A DNA stretch of 64,000 nucleotides from Hahellaceae bacterium (GTDB taxonomy: Bacteria; Pseudomonadota; Gammaproteobacteria; Pseudomonadales; Oleiphilaceae): contig JADGDV010000001.1 in the NCBI GenBank assembly GCA_016744695.1, positions 62,001 to 126,000 on the forward strand, in the 5' to 3' direction. The first letter of the stretch is position 1; every line of letters starts with the position of its first letter. Of the stretch, positions 17,196 to 26,416 are shown piece after piece. Position numbers and translations under genes: made by a program. The notes under the pieces are model-generated. The model searched no databases, was not told the DNA's origin, and saw nothing but the letters and a program-made list of their open reading frames with translations.

Positions 17196-18689
17196 TTAAA
17201 TAATCACACTTAAAAGAGACTGGTACTCTTTCTCTACCCGCTTAGTTTCTTTCTTTGAAAAACCACCCAGCAAGTTTAGAGCTGAACGCAACCTAGCTCG
17301 TGTCATATCAGGCCCTAAAAGCGCCATAGAGTCCATTATCGACCAGGAGTTTGGCGTACCGGCAATAGCAACGAAAATAGGGTGATTAAAATCGCCCATT
17401 TTTAGTTCCATCCCTTTCGCTAGCGCTTTTATATCTTCAAAGATATTTTCTTTATTCCAGTGACGCTGAGCCTCTAGCTTCCACAAGGCGAACTGAAGAA
17501 CACGCTTAACTTGCCCCTCTTCGAGATTCTTGTGGTTAAAATCTTCTTCTGTAAGATTTAACATACCAGAGAACATAAACCCTGCTAAAGGCAAAATATC
17601 ACTAAAAGCATTTATTCGACCCTTTACATGGGATATTAACGGAGTCATGCGTTCAGCGTTAAATGCCCACTTTTGTAAACGTTGTGAAAACTGCTCATCA
17701 TTTAAGTTTTCACGGATCCACAAACCGTTTAACCAGCTTAGCTTTTCAACATCAAAAATCGGCCCACCTAAGGAAACGCGAGTGATATCAAAGTTTTTAA
17801 TCATTTCATCAAGTGTGAACTTTTCACTTTCATCAGGCATTGACCAACCCATACGCCCAAGATAGTTAACAACAGCCTCTGGCATAAAGCCCATACGCTC
17901 ATAATAATTAACACTCGTTGGGTTTTTACGCTTACTTAACTTACTTTTATCGGGGTTTCTCAGCAGTGGCATATGACATAACACAGGCATATCCCAACCG
18001 AAATACTTATACAATAATTGATGCTTAGGGGCTGAATTAATCCACTCTTCGCCACGTATTACATGAGTAATATCCATTAAATGATCATCAACTACATTGG
18101 CAAGATGGTATGTTGGCATACCGTCAGATTTTAGGAGTATTTGACAATCAACTTGCGACCAATCTATTTCAATAGTGCCACGTAACATATCATCAATAAC
18201 ACAGGTTCCCTCATCCGGAACCTTCATTCTAATAACGTAAGATTCACCAGCCGCCAGCCGCTGCTTAACTTCATCTTCGGGTAATTCTAAGTCACCTTTA
18301 ATTCCAGGGTTTAAACCCGCCGCTTTTCTCTCTTCTCTGATTTGATCAAGCACTTCAGGGGTTCTGAAACAGTAAAATGCATGCCCTTTTTCTACCAAAT
18401 CAAGTGCATATGCTTTGTAGTCATCTTTACGCTCACTTTGACGGTAAGGACCTTTAGGTCCACCTACATCAGGCCCTTCGTCCCAATCAAGTCCTAACCA
18501 ACGCAATGAATCCAAAATATCTTGTTCAGACTCTGCAGAACTACGCACCTGATCAGTGTCTTCTATGCGTAAAATAAACTGCCCGCCATGCTGACGTGCA
18601 AAGCACATATTAAAAAGAGCGATATAGGCGGTTCCTACGTGAGGATCTCCGGTTGGCGAAGGGGCTATGCGAGTACGGACAACAGTCAT
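17196..18689 (-). CDS. gltX: Glutamyl-tRNA synthetase
   Basis: 497 residues, the usual length. It attaches glutamate to tRNA-Glu in the cytoplasm. The class I signatures are visible: [13 protein letters not shown] at residues ~11-23 (HIGH variant) and [10 protein letters not shown] (KMSKS loop). The C-terminal anticodon-binding helical domain is complete. The start ATG directly precedes [13 protein letters not shown], as in other GltX proteins. The next genes on the same strand are tRNA-Ala and tRNA-Glu, 74 bases downstream; these have a separate promoter but read-through is possible. Confidence 0.97.
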   Translation of the reverse strand: MTVVRTRIAPSPTGDPHVGTAYIALFNMCFARQHGGQFILRIEDTDQVRSSAESEQDILDSLRWLGLDWDEGPDVGGPKGPYRQSERKDDYKAYALDLVEKGHAFYCFRTPEVLDQIREERKAAGLNPGIKGDLELPEDEVKQRLAAGESYVIRMKVPDEGTCVIDDMLRGTIEIDWSQVDCQILLKSDGMPTYHLANVVDDHLMDITHVIRGEEWINSAPKHQLLYKYFGWDMPVLCHMPLLRNPDKSKLSKRKNPTSVNYYERMGFMPEAVVNYLGRMGWSMPDESEKFTLDEMIKNFDITRVSLGGPIFDVEKLSWLNGLWIRENLNDEQFSQRLQKWAFNAERMTPLISHVKGRINAFSDILPLAGFMFSGMLNLTEEDFNHKNLEEGQVKRVLQFALWKLEAQRHWNKENIFEDIKALAKGMELKMGDFNHPIFVAIAGTPNSWSIMDSMALLGPDMTRARLRSALNLLGGFSKKETKRVEKEYQSLLSVII

Positions 18690-18760
18690 TTGAATGGATA
18701 TTCCTGTATATAGGTTTTAAAGAGATAACGTTAAAAGGCGGCCATTATACGCTAAAAATC

Positions 18761-19399
18761 TTAGTCCGCCACAAATGGGTTTGTTCTTCTTTCTTGTCCA
18801 AAAGTAGACATTGGACCATGACCAGGAATAAAGGAAACATCATTACCTAACGGCCAAAGTCTTTCTTTAATAGACTTAATCAAGGTCGCATGATCACCTT
18901 TAGGGAAGTCTGTTCGACCTATCCCGCCATTAAATAATACATCGCCAACTAAGGCTAACTGACTTTCACTATTAAAAAAAACAACGTGCCCCGGTGTATG
19001 CCCTGGACAATGAACCACGTCAAAACTCGACTCTCCAACGGTTACTTTATCCCCCCCTACTAACCAGCGATCAGGCGTAAATGTTTCTACTTTTGGAAAA
19101 CCAAACATTTGACTTTGTTGCGGCAAACTATCAATCCAAAATTTATCTTCTTTATGAGGCCCTTCAATAGGCACTCCAAATTGTTTTACTAATTCAGCGG
19201 TACCGCCGGCATGATCGATATGAGCATGCGTTAATAGTATTTTCTCAAGTGAAAGCCCTTCCCTTTTCAATACAGAAACAATTCGATCAAGGTCTCCACC
19301 AGGATCAACAACGGCGGATTTTTTGGTTTTATCACACCACAGAACGGTACAGTTTTGTTCAAAAGCGGTAACAGGCACGATCTGGTATTTTATAGACAT
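18761..19399 (-). CDS. gloC: Metallo-beta-lactamase-fold hydroxyacylglutathione hydrolase (YcbL/GloC type)
   Basis: 212 residues. The zinc motif THAHIDH followed by AGG, the second-site HCPGHTPGHV, GDVLF and a C-terminal PGHGP motif give a complete binuclear zinc site. It lacks the extra C-terminal helical domain of classical glyoxalase II (GloB), which makes it the short GloC/YcbL type hydrolysing S-lactoylglutathione to lactate and glutathione in methylglyoxal detoxification. Length and motifs match E. coli YcbL. It is 71 bases upstream of gltX on the same strand and divergent from znuA. Confidence 0.85.
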   Translation of the reverse strand: MSIKYQIVPVTAFEQNCTVLWCDKTKKSAVVDPGGDLDRIVSVLKREGLSLEKILLTHAHIDHAGGTAELVKQFGVPIEGPHKEDKFWIDSLPQQSQMFGFPKVETFTPDRWLVGGDKVTVGESSFDVVHCPGHTPGHVVFFNSESQLALVGDVLFNGGIGRTDFPKGDHATLIKSIKERLWPLGNDVSFIPGHGPMSTFGQERRTNPFVAD

Positions 19400-19491
19400 C
19401 TCAATTTACTCATAAATACATCTCTCAAATTTGTAGTGTTGTATATCGCCACTATATCAAAAAAACTCTAAGAGACCTTACAAAATCTCAG

Positions 19492-19500
19492 TGTTATAAT
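19492..19500 (+). promoter_or_regulatory. Extended -10 element upstream of znuA
   Basis: TGTTATAAT gives a consensus -10 with a TGn extension, 51 bases before the znuA ATG. No good -35 is visible. The sequence also resembles one half of a Zur box, but the mirrored half is absent, so zinc control is not demonstrated. Confidence 0.45.
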
Positions 19501-19551
19501 TCTCAGTCAATCACGTAACATCAATACATTTAAAGTTAAAGTTGTTTATTA

Positions 19552-20460
19552 ATGACCTATCGTATCTATCTATTTTTAATCATATTATTCACTCTAACGC
19601 CATTAAAAACTGTGCTAGCCTCAGAACTTAATGTAGTTAGCTCAATTAAACCTATACAGCTCATATCTACCGCTATTGTAGGTGATCTTGGAACATCGAA
19701 AGCACTATTACCCCCCTCAGCCAACCCTCACAACTATCAATTAAGACCTTCACAAATGCGACTCCTCAGTGAAGCTGACTTATTTGTTTGGGTTGGACCT
19801 GAACTAGAACTTTTTCTAGAAAAAATACTTAAATCAACCTCAGTCAATCAAATTGCCTTAGTTCATGAATTAAAGCTTAAGTCAGATAGTGACGATGAAG
19901 AACATCATAAACAAGAAAGTCATTCACATGAGCATGCACATGAAGGTGGTTTTGATCCACATATATGGCTTGACCCCGCTTTAGCTGAAAAAATAGCTGA
20001 GTCTATTTATCAACAGCTAGCGAATCAACACATTGAACTCGAACCTCAATTAAAGAAGAATCTAGATAAGTTTAAACAACAACTCAACATCGTTGAGTCA
20101 GACATAAAAAGTATGTTTGCCTCAAAAGAAACGATCAATATTTACACCTTTCATCAGGCATTTAGTCATTTCTCAGAGCACTTTGGTCTTAAAATTTCAG
20201 GGACAGTTACAAGTACAGCAGAGGCTAAACCAGGCGCAAGACATTTGTCTCAACTTCGAAATGAACTACTAGAAAAAAATAGGATTTGCCTAATTAAAGA
20301 ACCGAATTTCAAAGCACCTTATATCAATAGCATTACTAAAGGGGTTGAGGTCACTACGGTCACAGCAGACCCTCTTGCGACAGATATAAAAAATTCAGAC
20401 ACTGGTTATTTTGAATTCTTAAAAAGCATTGCAGATGCATTTGTACAATGCCAAAGATAA
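19552..20460 (+). CDS. znuA: Zinc ABC transporter substrate-binding protein
   Basis: 302 residues with a signal peptide (hydrophobic stretch ~5-20, cleavage near VLA-SE). It is the periplasmic zinc-binding component of ZnuABC. Visible features: NPHNYQLRPSQ with the first metal His, a His/Asp/Glu-rich loop (~120-140) typical of zinc rather than manganese binders, FDPHIWLDP, a conserved FHQAF-type His segment, and a C-terminal EP segment. The transporter genes znuB and znuC and the regulator zur are not in the window, so the component is orphaned here. It is divergent from gloC and convergent with the AEC transporter. Confidence 0.88.
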   Translation: MTYRIYLFLIILFTLTPLKTVLASELNVVSSIKPIQLISTAIVGDLGTSKALLPPSANPHNYQLRPSQMRLLSEADLFVWVGPELELFLEKILKSTSVNQIALVHELKLKSDSDDEEHHKQESHSHEHAHEGGFDPHIWLDPALAEKIAESIYQQLANQHIELEPQLKKNLDKFKQQLNIVESDIKSMFASKETINIYTFHQAFSHFSEHFGLKISGTVTSTAEAKPGARHLSQLRNELLEKNRICLIKEPNFKAPYINSITKGVEVTTVTADPLATDIKNSDTGYFEFLKSIADAFVQCQR

Positions 20461-20486
20461 AACATCGCATTATATAAAACAATGCA

Positions 20487-21398
20487 CTACAAAAAGTAAG
20501 TCACCATAAGTGGAATAGTAATAATGGCCAGCAATGTCTGGCCACTAATTATCCCTGCCATTAGATGCGCATCGCCACCTAACTGTCTTGCAAGTATATA
20601 CGCAGAAGAAGCGGTAGGTAGTGTAGATAATAGAATAACGACCGTCGTAGTCACCTCATCTGCCCCTACCAACCGTAGTAAAAATAAACTCACCATAGGA
20701 AACACTACGAGCTTTATACCGCTAGAAACAAAGAAAGGTAATGACGTATGCCTAAGTGCTTTCAAATTGAGCCCTGCACCAACGGCCATCAACCCCATAG
20801 GTAATGCCAAAACACTTAGAGGACTTATTATCCCCTCAATAATAGGATGAAATTTCACTCCCATCATATTAAAAGAAATACCCACTAAACAGGCTAAAAT
20901 AAGAGGGTTTGTCGCTATCGCTTTTAAAATACCCCCTACACCTTTTATATTCTTACCTCCCCATACCGCAAATATTAAAATACATAGCAGGTTAATTATA
21001 GGAATCATAAGCGACATAGCGACAGCAGCTGATGGTACATAGCTATCCCCATAAAGCTCACTTATCGCGGCTAAACCAACATAAGAATTAAAACGAATCC
21101 CCCCCTGATAAACAGATGTAAAGACAGGCCCGCTCCAGTTAAATACTTTTTGGCAGATAATTAAAATAAAAGACATGATAAGAAGAAATAGCACAACAAT
21201 AACAAACAACTTTGTTATTTCAATCCCCCCTCGTTCCGCATACGTTAACTTGTAAATAAGCATTGCGGGGAAAAATAAAAAATAAGTCAGTTTCTCGGCT
21301 TGCCCCCAAAAAGTATCACCCGGAAACCCTGCCCGCTTTAGAAAATATCCTAAAAGAATTAAGCCAAAAACAGGAACCAAAGCAACAGATACGGACAT
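20487..21398 (-). CDS. AEC-family (auxin efflux carrier-like) transporter
   Basis: About 303 residues and ten predicted transmembrane helices in two five-helix halves, as in the AEC/BASS-fold family. The N-terminus (VPVFGLILLGYFLKRAGF) and the mid-protein ALPMGLMAVGAGL and C-terminal LPTASSAYILARQLGGD are characteristic. Bacterial members move organic acids such as malate or malonate; the substrate cannot be read from sequence. I chose ATG 21398; an in-frame TTG six codons upstream has no better ribosome-binding site. It stands alone, 26 bases from the end of the convergent znuA gene. Confidence 0.82.
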   Translation of the reverse strand: MSVSVALVPVFGLILLGYFLKRAGFPGDTFWGQAEKLTYFLFFPAMLIYKLTYAERGGIEITKLFVIVVLFLLIMSFILIICQKVFNWSGPVFTSVYQGGIRFNSYVGLAAISELYGDSYVPSAAVAMSLMIPIINLLCILIFAVWGGKNIKGVGGILKAIATNPLILACLVGISFNMMGVKFHPIIEGIISPLSVLALPMGLMAVGAGLNLKALRHTSLPFFVSSGIKLVVFPMVSLFLLRLVGADEVTTTVVILLSTLPTASSAYILARQLGGDAHLMAGIISGQTLLAIITIPLMVTYFL

Positions 21399-21544
21399 AG
21401 ATCGACCAGAAATCAATATAAAAGAGTGTTAAACCAATAGGCATTGCGCAGCTAGTTTAACTGAGAATAGTAAGAGTATAGATGCTGTACTAGCAAAAGG
21501 AGAAGTACAAGGAGAAGAACAAATTTAAAATACGTAGACTTTTT

Positions 21545-21568
21545 AATACCCCTCATCCAAGGGGTATT
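21545..21568. other. Short inverted repeat in leader of AEC transporter gene
   Basis: AATACCCCT (21545-21553) and AGGGGTATT (21560-21568) form a nine-pair hairpin with a six-base loop. On the minus strand, downstream of the lipoprotein gene, it is followed by As rather than Ts, so it is not a classical terminator. It may still end the lipoprotein transcript or protect its 3' end. Confidence 0.4.
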
Positions 21569-21614
21569 ATTCACAAACTAGGCAGGGTCAGACAAAGCAT
21601 GTGTCGCTAGCTCA

Positions 21615-22760
21615 TTAACCTTTACACTTTTGGTATTCTGGATAACCTTTCTTTAAGCCTTTCAGGCTTACCGACGTCTCATGGGTCTTTTTACCCAATT
21701 CTCCGCCACCTAAAATAATTTTTAGCTTATTATTGTTCTTTAAGGTCTTACTGAGGTTTCCAGACCAAACAGCATTACTAGAATAAACCTTTTCAGAAAA
21801 ACGTTGCAGCGATCCGTTGTCTGCTTTTATTCCGATGCCAGGTTGTTTTATATTAATATCAAAAGTAGAGTTAACCACTAATTTATCATCAATAACAGTC
21901 AACCAAACTTGAGTCGTGAAATCATGTTGATCAATTTGCATAGTGGCAGTAGATAGTCGACATTCACCTGGATGCCTGCCATCCCAGTCTTCTTCTATAT
22001 TCCAAATACCAAAATCAATTAACCGGGATGCCTTAATCACCTGAGATGCGGATTGAACCTTAACCTCTGGCACATCTAGCACTACAACAGCTGCCGTTCC
22101 TGCCGCGGTGGGGTTCTCTTCTATCAGGCGGTTAACCTGCTCAACTGAATTAATCTCAGGACTTACAATTTTTTCTGGAACAGAATCTAAAGCAGCCACT
22201 TTCACCTCAGCGGATTGTGTAACCTCCACTACGGCTGCTACCGCTACTATTTCAGTATTCGATACGACGTCTGCTTTCACTGGTGCCTCTGCTACCTCTA
22301 CTTTCGCAATAACAGCAGAATTTGGAGTATGCTTATTAACGCCGTCCTTTATAAAGACGTTGGCAGCATTAGTCGTTTCTTGACTATTACGCCCTTGATT
22401 AACATCGACTGAAATAGCCTGAATATCTTGAAGCGCCTTTGGCCCTTTAAAAGAAGCTTCCCTTGAGGCTACCTGAACCGGTTCTTTATTTTGAGTGGCT
22501 GTTAATACAGCAGCTGAAGAGGGTTTTTTAGCAGACGGTTCGTTAGTAGCAACTAATGTCGTACTCTGATTTTCACTATTGCTCTTCTCCTGATTAGCGA
22601 CAACCGGAGATGCTTCTGTATTAACAGGGGCAGATGAAGAGCAATCGTCACACTGGTCACTAGAAGAATCGAAACTAAGAGAACTACAACCAGAAATAAG
22701 ACTGCTGCAAACAATAAACAACACACTTTTTTTCAAGCCAGGTAAATATACAACACTCAT
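21615..22760 (-). CDS. Predicted outer-membrane lipoprotein of unknown function
   Basis: 381 residues. The N-terminus has a hydrophobic signal and a lipobox, LISGC, with the lipidated Cys near residue 25; residues after Cys are SSLS, not Asp, so outer-membrane sorting is expected. Residues ~30-250 are low-complexity, rich in Ala, Val, Ser and Thr, probably an extended linker. The C-terminal ~130 residues (starting near IDFGIWNIEEDWDGRHPGEC) look like a compact beta-rich domain with two cysteines, one near the domain start and one in the final YQKCKG, which may pair. I do not recognise the domain. The start has GGAGATCG just upstream. No neighbour suggests a partner. Confidence 0.7.
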   Translation of the reverse strand: MSVVYLPGLKKSVLFIVCSSLISGCSSLSFDSSSDQCDDCSSSAPVNTEASPVVANQEKSNSENQSTTLVATNEPSAKKPSSAAVLTATQNKEPVQVASREASFKGPKALQDIQAISVDVNQGRNSQETTNAANVFIKDGVNKHTPNSAVIAKVEVAEAPVKADVVSNTEIVAVAAVVEVTQSAEVKVAALDSVPEKIVSPEINSVEQVNRLIEENPTAAGTAAVVVLDVPEVKVQSASQVIKASRLIDFGIWNIEEDWDGRHPGECRLSTATMQIDQHDFTTQVWLTVIDDKLVVNSTFDINIKQPGIGIKADNGSLQRFSEKVYSSNAVWSGNLSKTLKNNNKLKIILGGGELGKKTHETSVSLKGLKKGYPEYQKCKG

Positions 22761-23072
22761 AACGATCTCCTCAAGAAACCAGATTACATCTTATTATTAT
22801 CTGAAATTACTACATTGAACTAAGTTACGAACTACTGAACAAAATTCATCCAATATCATCACAAAATCTGGGGTTAATTAACATGTTGGAGCCCTCATTT
22901 TTCAAGGAGTTGTTAACTGGATCTCACTTATTTATATGGTGTAAGAGCAATAGAGCCCAAGACGTCATTAATGTATTCGTTAAAAAACAATTATTCATAG
23001 GCAAGTTTTATTTATAACAAACAATCCTTGTTATAATATGTCGTTTTTAATGATCGAATACCCAAGGCCCAG
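22761..23072. other. Intergenic region between lipoprotein gene and dusA
   Basis: 312 bases between divergent genes. It contains the dusA promoter and inverted repeat at 23015-23038. A 43-codon ORF from ATG 22883 runs through that promoter and has no properly spaced ribosome-binding site, so I do not call it a gene. Confidence 0.6.
23015..23038 (+). promoter_or_regulatory. dusA extended -10 promoter overlapped by inverted repeat
   Basis: TGTTATAAT (23030-23038) is an extended -10 element. ATAACAA (23015-23021) and TTGTTAT (23029-23035) form a perfect seven-base inverted repeat with a seven-base spacer that overlaps the -10, suiting a repressor operator. Confidence 0.5.
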
Positions 23073-24062
23073 ATGATAAACATAGCTGCACCCACAACCC
23101 TAAATCGTAAGTTTTGCATTGCGCCAATGATGGACTGGACTGACCGTCACTATCGATATTTCGCTCGCCTAATTTCTAAAAGAACAGTTCTCTACTCTGA
23201 AATGATCACAACAGGTGCATTAATACATGGCGACCGTGATCGCTACCTAGAGTTCAACAAAGAGGAGACTCCTGTTGCGATTCAACTTGGAGGTAGTAAC
23301 CCTCAAGATCTAGCGCTTTGCGCGAAGATGGCAGAGGATTTAGGGTACGACGAAGTTAATTTGAATGCGGGCTGCCCTAGTGACCGGGTGCAAAACAACA
23401 TGATTGGTGCTTGTTTGATGGCGCACCCCGAACTGGTGGCTGAGTGCATTGCATCAATGCAGAGCGCAGTTTCTATACCTGTTACCGTTAAACACCGCAT
23501 TGGCATTGATGATAATGACAGTTATGAAGCGCTTCATAACTTTGTTAATACTATTGCTAGCACCGGTTGCTCTACGTTCATTGTTCATGCAAGAAAAGCC
23601 ATTCTCAAAGGGCTTTCACCTAAGGAAAATAGGGATATCCCTCCCTTAAAGTATGATGTGGCTTACCAGCTAAAGAAGGATTTCCCTTCACTTGAAATTA
23701 TAGTTAACGGTGGCATAAAAACGATAACAGAAAGTCTTGACCATATCAGCCACCTTGATGGTGTCATGGTCGGTAGGGAGGCTTACCAAAACCCATGGGT
23801 TCTTTCAGATGTTGACGAGAAGCTTTATGGGGAGCCTGTAAATACTCTCACACGTCATGATGTGCTTGAATTAATGCTTCCTTATATTGAAGAAGAGCTC
23901 AAAAAGGGAAACTATTTAGGCCATATCACGCGACATATTCTGGGCTTATTCCATAGTATGCCAGGTGGCAAAAGATATCGTCGTCACCTAAGTGAAAATG
24001 CACACAAAAAAGGCGCAGGCATAGAGGTTGTAAAAGAAGCATGCTCTTTGGTTACTCTGTAA
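23073..24062 (+). CDS. dusA: tRNA-dihydrouridine(20/20a) synthase
   Basis: 329 residues. Reduces uridines 20 and 20a in the tRNA D-loop using FMN and NADPH. The DusA-specific features are present: IAPMMDWTDRHYRYFAR at the FMN barrel entrance, VAIQLGGSNP, the catalytic Cys in LNAGCPSDRVQNN, KHRIGID and the C-terminal HSMPGGKRYRRHLSENAH. The ATG has AAGG six bases upstream. It is a single-gene unit, followed by tal 118 bases later. A second family member, dusC, lies at 50947-51915. Confidence 0.95.
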   Translation: MINIAAPTTLNRKFCIAPMMDWTDRHYRYFARLISKRTVLYSEMITTGALIHGDRDRYLEFNKEETPVAIQLGGSNPQDLALCAKMAEDLGYDEVNLNAGCPSDRVQNNMIGACLMAHPELVAECIASMQSAVSIPVTVKHRIGIDDNDSYEALHNFVNTIASTGCSTFIVHARKAILKGLSPKENRDIPPLKYDVAYQLKKDFPSLEIIVNGGIKTITESLDHISHLDGVMVGREAYQNPWVLSDVDEKLYGEPVNTLTRHDVLELMLPYIEEELKKGNYLGHITRHILGLFHSMPGGKRYRRHLSENAHKKGAGIEVVKEACSLVTL

Positions 24063-24180
24063 ATAGACAGCTAAAGCTAAAATTAAGAGATAATTCACTT
24101 GTTCTCAACCCGCCTGTTCAGTATTGTTTACTAAGACTTTTTATTTTTAGTAATCGATATCATAAGGTGCAGTAATCGTT

Positions 24181-25137
24181 ATGGAAAACAAGCTCGAACA
24201 GCTCAAAAAAATAACAACCGTTGTTGCGGATACTGGTGATATAGCAGCAATTAAACAATGGCAGCCAGAAGACGCTACGACCAACCCGTCTTTGCTACTT
24301 AATGCTGCAGAACTTACTGATTACCAGCCTCTTATTGCTCAATCTATAAAATGGGCATCACAACAAGGTGGTGACTCTGAAAAAACCTTGAATGATGCAA
24401 CAGACCATCTTGCAGTATCAATAGGCAAAGAAATATTAAACTGCATACCGGGCAAAGTATCCACAGAAGTTGATGCGCGCCTGTCATTTAATACTGAAGC
24501 CACTGTTAATAAAGCACGAAAGTTAATTTCGCTTTATGAAGCTCAGAATATTGATCCTAAGCGTGTACTTATTAAAATAGCCTCCACTTGGGAAGGTATA
24601 AAAGCCGCAGAAATTCTAGAAAAAGAAGGCATTAACTGCAACCTAACCCTTTTATTCAGTTTTTCTCAGGCGGTTGCTGCAGCACAAGCGGGCGCTTACC
24701 TTATTTCACCGTTTGTAGGCCGAATTCTTGATTGGTATAAAAAAGAGACAGGTAAAGAAAGCTACCTATCTCATGAAGACCCTGGTGTAGTATCTGTTAC
24801 CAATATTTATAATTTCTACAAAGAGAACGGTTACAACACGGTTGTAATGGGTGCAAGCTTCAGAAATACAGGGGAGATTGAAGCATTAGCAGGCTGCGAC
24901 CGTTTAACTATAAGCCCTTCATTAATGGAAGAATTATCAAAAGACACAGGTAAACTTCCTAGAATGTTAACCCCTTCTTTATCAAATAATAATTCTGTTC
25001 TGCCCATTGATGAAAAATCATTCCGCTGGGATTTCAATGAAGATGCAATGGCAACAGAGAAGCTGGCAGATGGCATACGTCGTTTCGCCCAAGACCAGGT
25101 TAAACTTGAGCAGAAGCTGAAGGGCTTTTCTCTATGA
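24181..25137 (+). CDS. tal: Transaldolase
   Basis: 318 residues, the length of E. coli TalB. It exchanges a dihydroxyacetone unit between sedoheptulose-7-phosphate and glyceraldehyde-3-phosphate in the non-oxidative pentose phosphate pathway. The Schiff-base lysine is in [12 protein letters not shown] (residue ~132), and the early [10 protein letters not shown] and [11 protein letters not shown] segments are typical. Its stop overlaps the start of the TerB-like gene by four bases, so the two are translationally coupled. Confidence 0.96.
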   Translation: MENKLEQLKKITTVVADTGDIAAIKQWQPEDATTNPSLLLNAAELTDYQPLIAQSIKWASQQGGDSEKTLNDATDHLAVSIGKEILNCIPGKVSTEVDARLSFNTEATVNKARKLISLYEAQNIDPKRVLIKIASTWEGIKAAEILEKEGINCNLTLLFSFSQAVAAAQAGAYLISPFVGRILDWYKKETGKESYLSHEDPGVVSVTNIYNFYKENGYNTVVMGASFRNTGEIEALAGCDRLTISPSLMEELSKDTGKLPRMLTPSLSNNNSVLPIDEKSFRWDFNEDAMATEKLADGIRRFAQDQVKLEQKLKGFSL

Positions 25138-25598
25138 TCGCAAAAATTCGCCGTTTCTTTGAAGATAACTTGTTATTGAATGAACAAAAGCCACAAGAAA
25201 ACGAAAAACAAATTGAATTAGCCTGTGTCACGCTAATGATAGAGCTCGCTAAAGTTGACCAATCTATTGATGATGGCGAGCTTAAAATCATTCGTAATGC
25301 AGCTAAAAAGACGTTCAATATCGCCGATGAAAAGATTGACGACATTATTGAACTTGCCTTAGAGGAATCCAAGCAATCTACCTCGCTTTATCAATTCACA
25401 GACCTAGTTAACAATCACTACTCTGAGGATATGAAATATCAGCTAATTCTAGCTATGTGGAAAATCGCTTTTGTTGATGGTGAGCTTGATAAATACGAAG
25501 AACATTTAATCAGAAAAGTGGCAGAGCTAACCTATGTCCCCCATATTAAATTTATGGAAGCAAAGTTTAATGCTCAACAGGCACTCACACTTCGATAA
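25134..25598 (+). CDS. TerB-like (tellurite-resistance family) protein
   Basis: 154 residues, all-helical, soluble. Acidic repeats of the TerB fold are visible twice: [15 protein letters not shown] and [19 protein letters not shown], which provide candidate metal-binding aspartates and glutamates. TerB-type proteins bind divalent metals and are found with or without tellurite operons. There is no other ter gene here, so tellurite resistance should not be inferred. The ATGA overlap with transaldolase points to co-expression and perhaps a link to carbon metabolism or envelope stress. Confidence 0.8.
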   Translation: MIAKIRRFFEDNLLLNEQKPQENEKQIELACVTLMIELAKVDQSIDDGELKIIRNAAKKTFNIADEKIDDIIELALEESKQSTSLYQFTDLVNNHYSEDMKYQLILAMWKIAFVDGELDKYEEHLIRKVAELTYVPHIKFMEAKFNAQQALTLR

Positions 25599-25625
25599 AG
25601 AGTTCAGACAAAGGGTACCACTACA

Positions 25626-26363
25626 GTGAAAATATACGGACATAGAGGCGCTAAAGGCGAAGCACCAGAGAATACCCTTGAAGGTTTTCTTCATGCTTAT
25701 AAACAAGGCACGCGCCGCTTCGAACTTGACGTGCAACTCACTGCTGATGGTCAACTGGTTGTTATTCATGATGCAACACTAGACAGAACAACCGGTCTCA
25801 ATGCAAAAGTTAAAGACTGCACACTTAATGAAATATCTAAGCTTGATGCACGGACCAATACAGCGAATTGGGGAACCCCTTGCCACATGCCGGCACTTGA
25901 TCATCTTGTAAAGACACTTCCTAATACTGAGCATTGGCAGTTTGAAGTTAAAACAGATTCAAAAACACGTTTAAATATACTGTGTAACCGACTTATTGAA
26001 TTTATACAAACTGAAAAGCTGAAAGATAAATGTGTTGTAACATCATCAAACACATGGTTCTTAAAAGAAATAAAACGCAGAGATCAATCAATTGAGACAG
26101 GGTTTGTAGCCGAATACCGTATCCCTAATCCAGTTAACACTGCAAGAAAACTGAGCTGTAATTACCTATGTTTGAATTATTCACTTTGTACTCAGACAGT
26201 TGTAGAAGAGGCTAAAAAAATTAATTTACACATCTCATGCTGGACGGTGAATAGTATTCATGACATGCAGATACTTAAAGATAAGGGCATCGATAGTCTT
26301 ATTACCGACTTTCCTACCAGTGCACTCACTTATTTTGACAAACAGAGCTTGCTAACAAGTTAG
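25626..26363 (+). CDS. ugpQ: Glycerophosphodiester phosphodiesterase
   Basis: 245 residues, cytoplasmic, no signal peptide. The catalytic HRGAKGEAPENT (residues ~6-17), the ELDVQLTADGQLVVIHD motif and the later EVK and SCWTVNS segments match GDPD-family enzymes that split glycerophosphodiesters into glycerol-3-phosphate and an alcohol. It starts with GTG. It is 27 bases after the TerB-like gene and may share its transcript. UgpQ-like is the best assignment among cytosolic homologues. Confidence 0.88.
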   Translation: MKIYGHRGAKGEAPENTLEGFLHAYKQGTRRFELDVQLTADGQLVVIHDATLDRTTGLNAKVKDCTLNEISKLDARTNTANWGTPCHMPALDHLVKTLPNTEHWQFEVKTDSKTRLNILCNRLIEFIQTEKLKDKCVVTSSNTWFLKEIKRRDQSIETGFVAEYRIPNPVNTARKLSCNYLCLNYSLCTQTVVEEAKKINLHISCWTVNSIHDMQILKDKGIDSLITDFPTSALTYFDKQSLLTS

Positions 26364-26384
26364 TTTATATCTGAATAATAAGAC

Positions 26385-26404
26385 CTGCGGCCGAAAAGCC
26401 GCAG
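26385..26404. terminator. Hairpin between convergent genes
   Basis: CTGCGGC (26385-26391), loop CGAAAA, GCCGCAG (26398-26404), followed by ATTTATCTTA. A seven-pair GC-rich stem between the ends of ugpQ and sthA, probably acting on both strands although the T-runs are weak. Confidence 0.65.
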
Positions 26405-26416
26405 ATTTATCTTAGC

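Noticed and set aside
19480-19510. Full Zur operator at znuA
   Set aside because: Only one half of the palindrome (TGTTATAAT) is present.
22883-23014. Small ORF of 43 codons upstream of dusA
   Set aside because: It runs across the dusA promoter, lacks a properly spaced ribosome-binding site and has no recognisable product.
25134-25598. Tellurite-resistance operon
   Set aside because: Only a TerB-like fold is present; terA, terC, terD, terE and terZ are missing.
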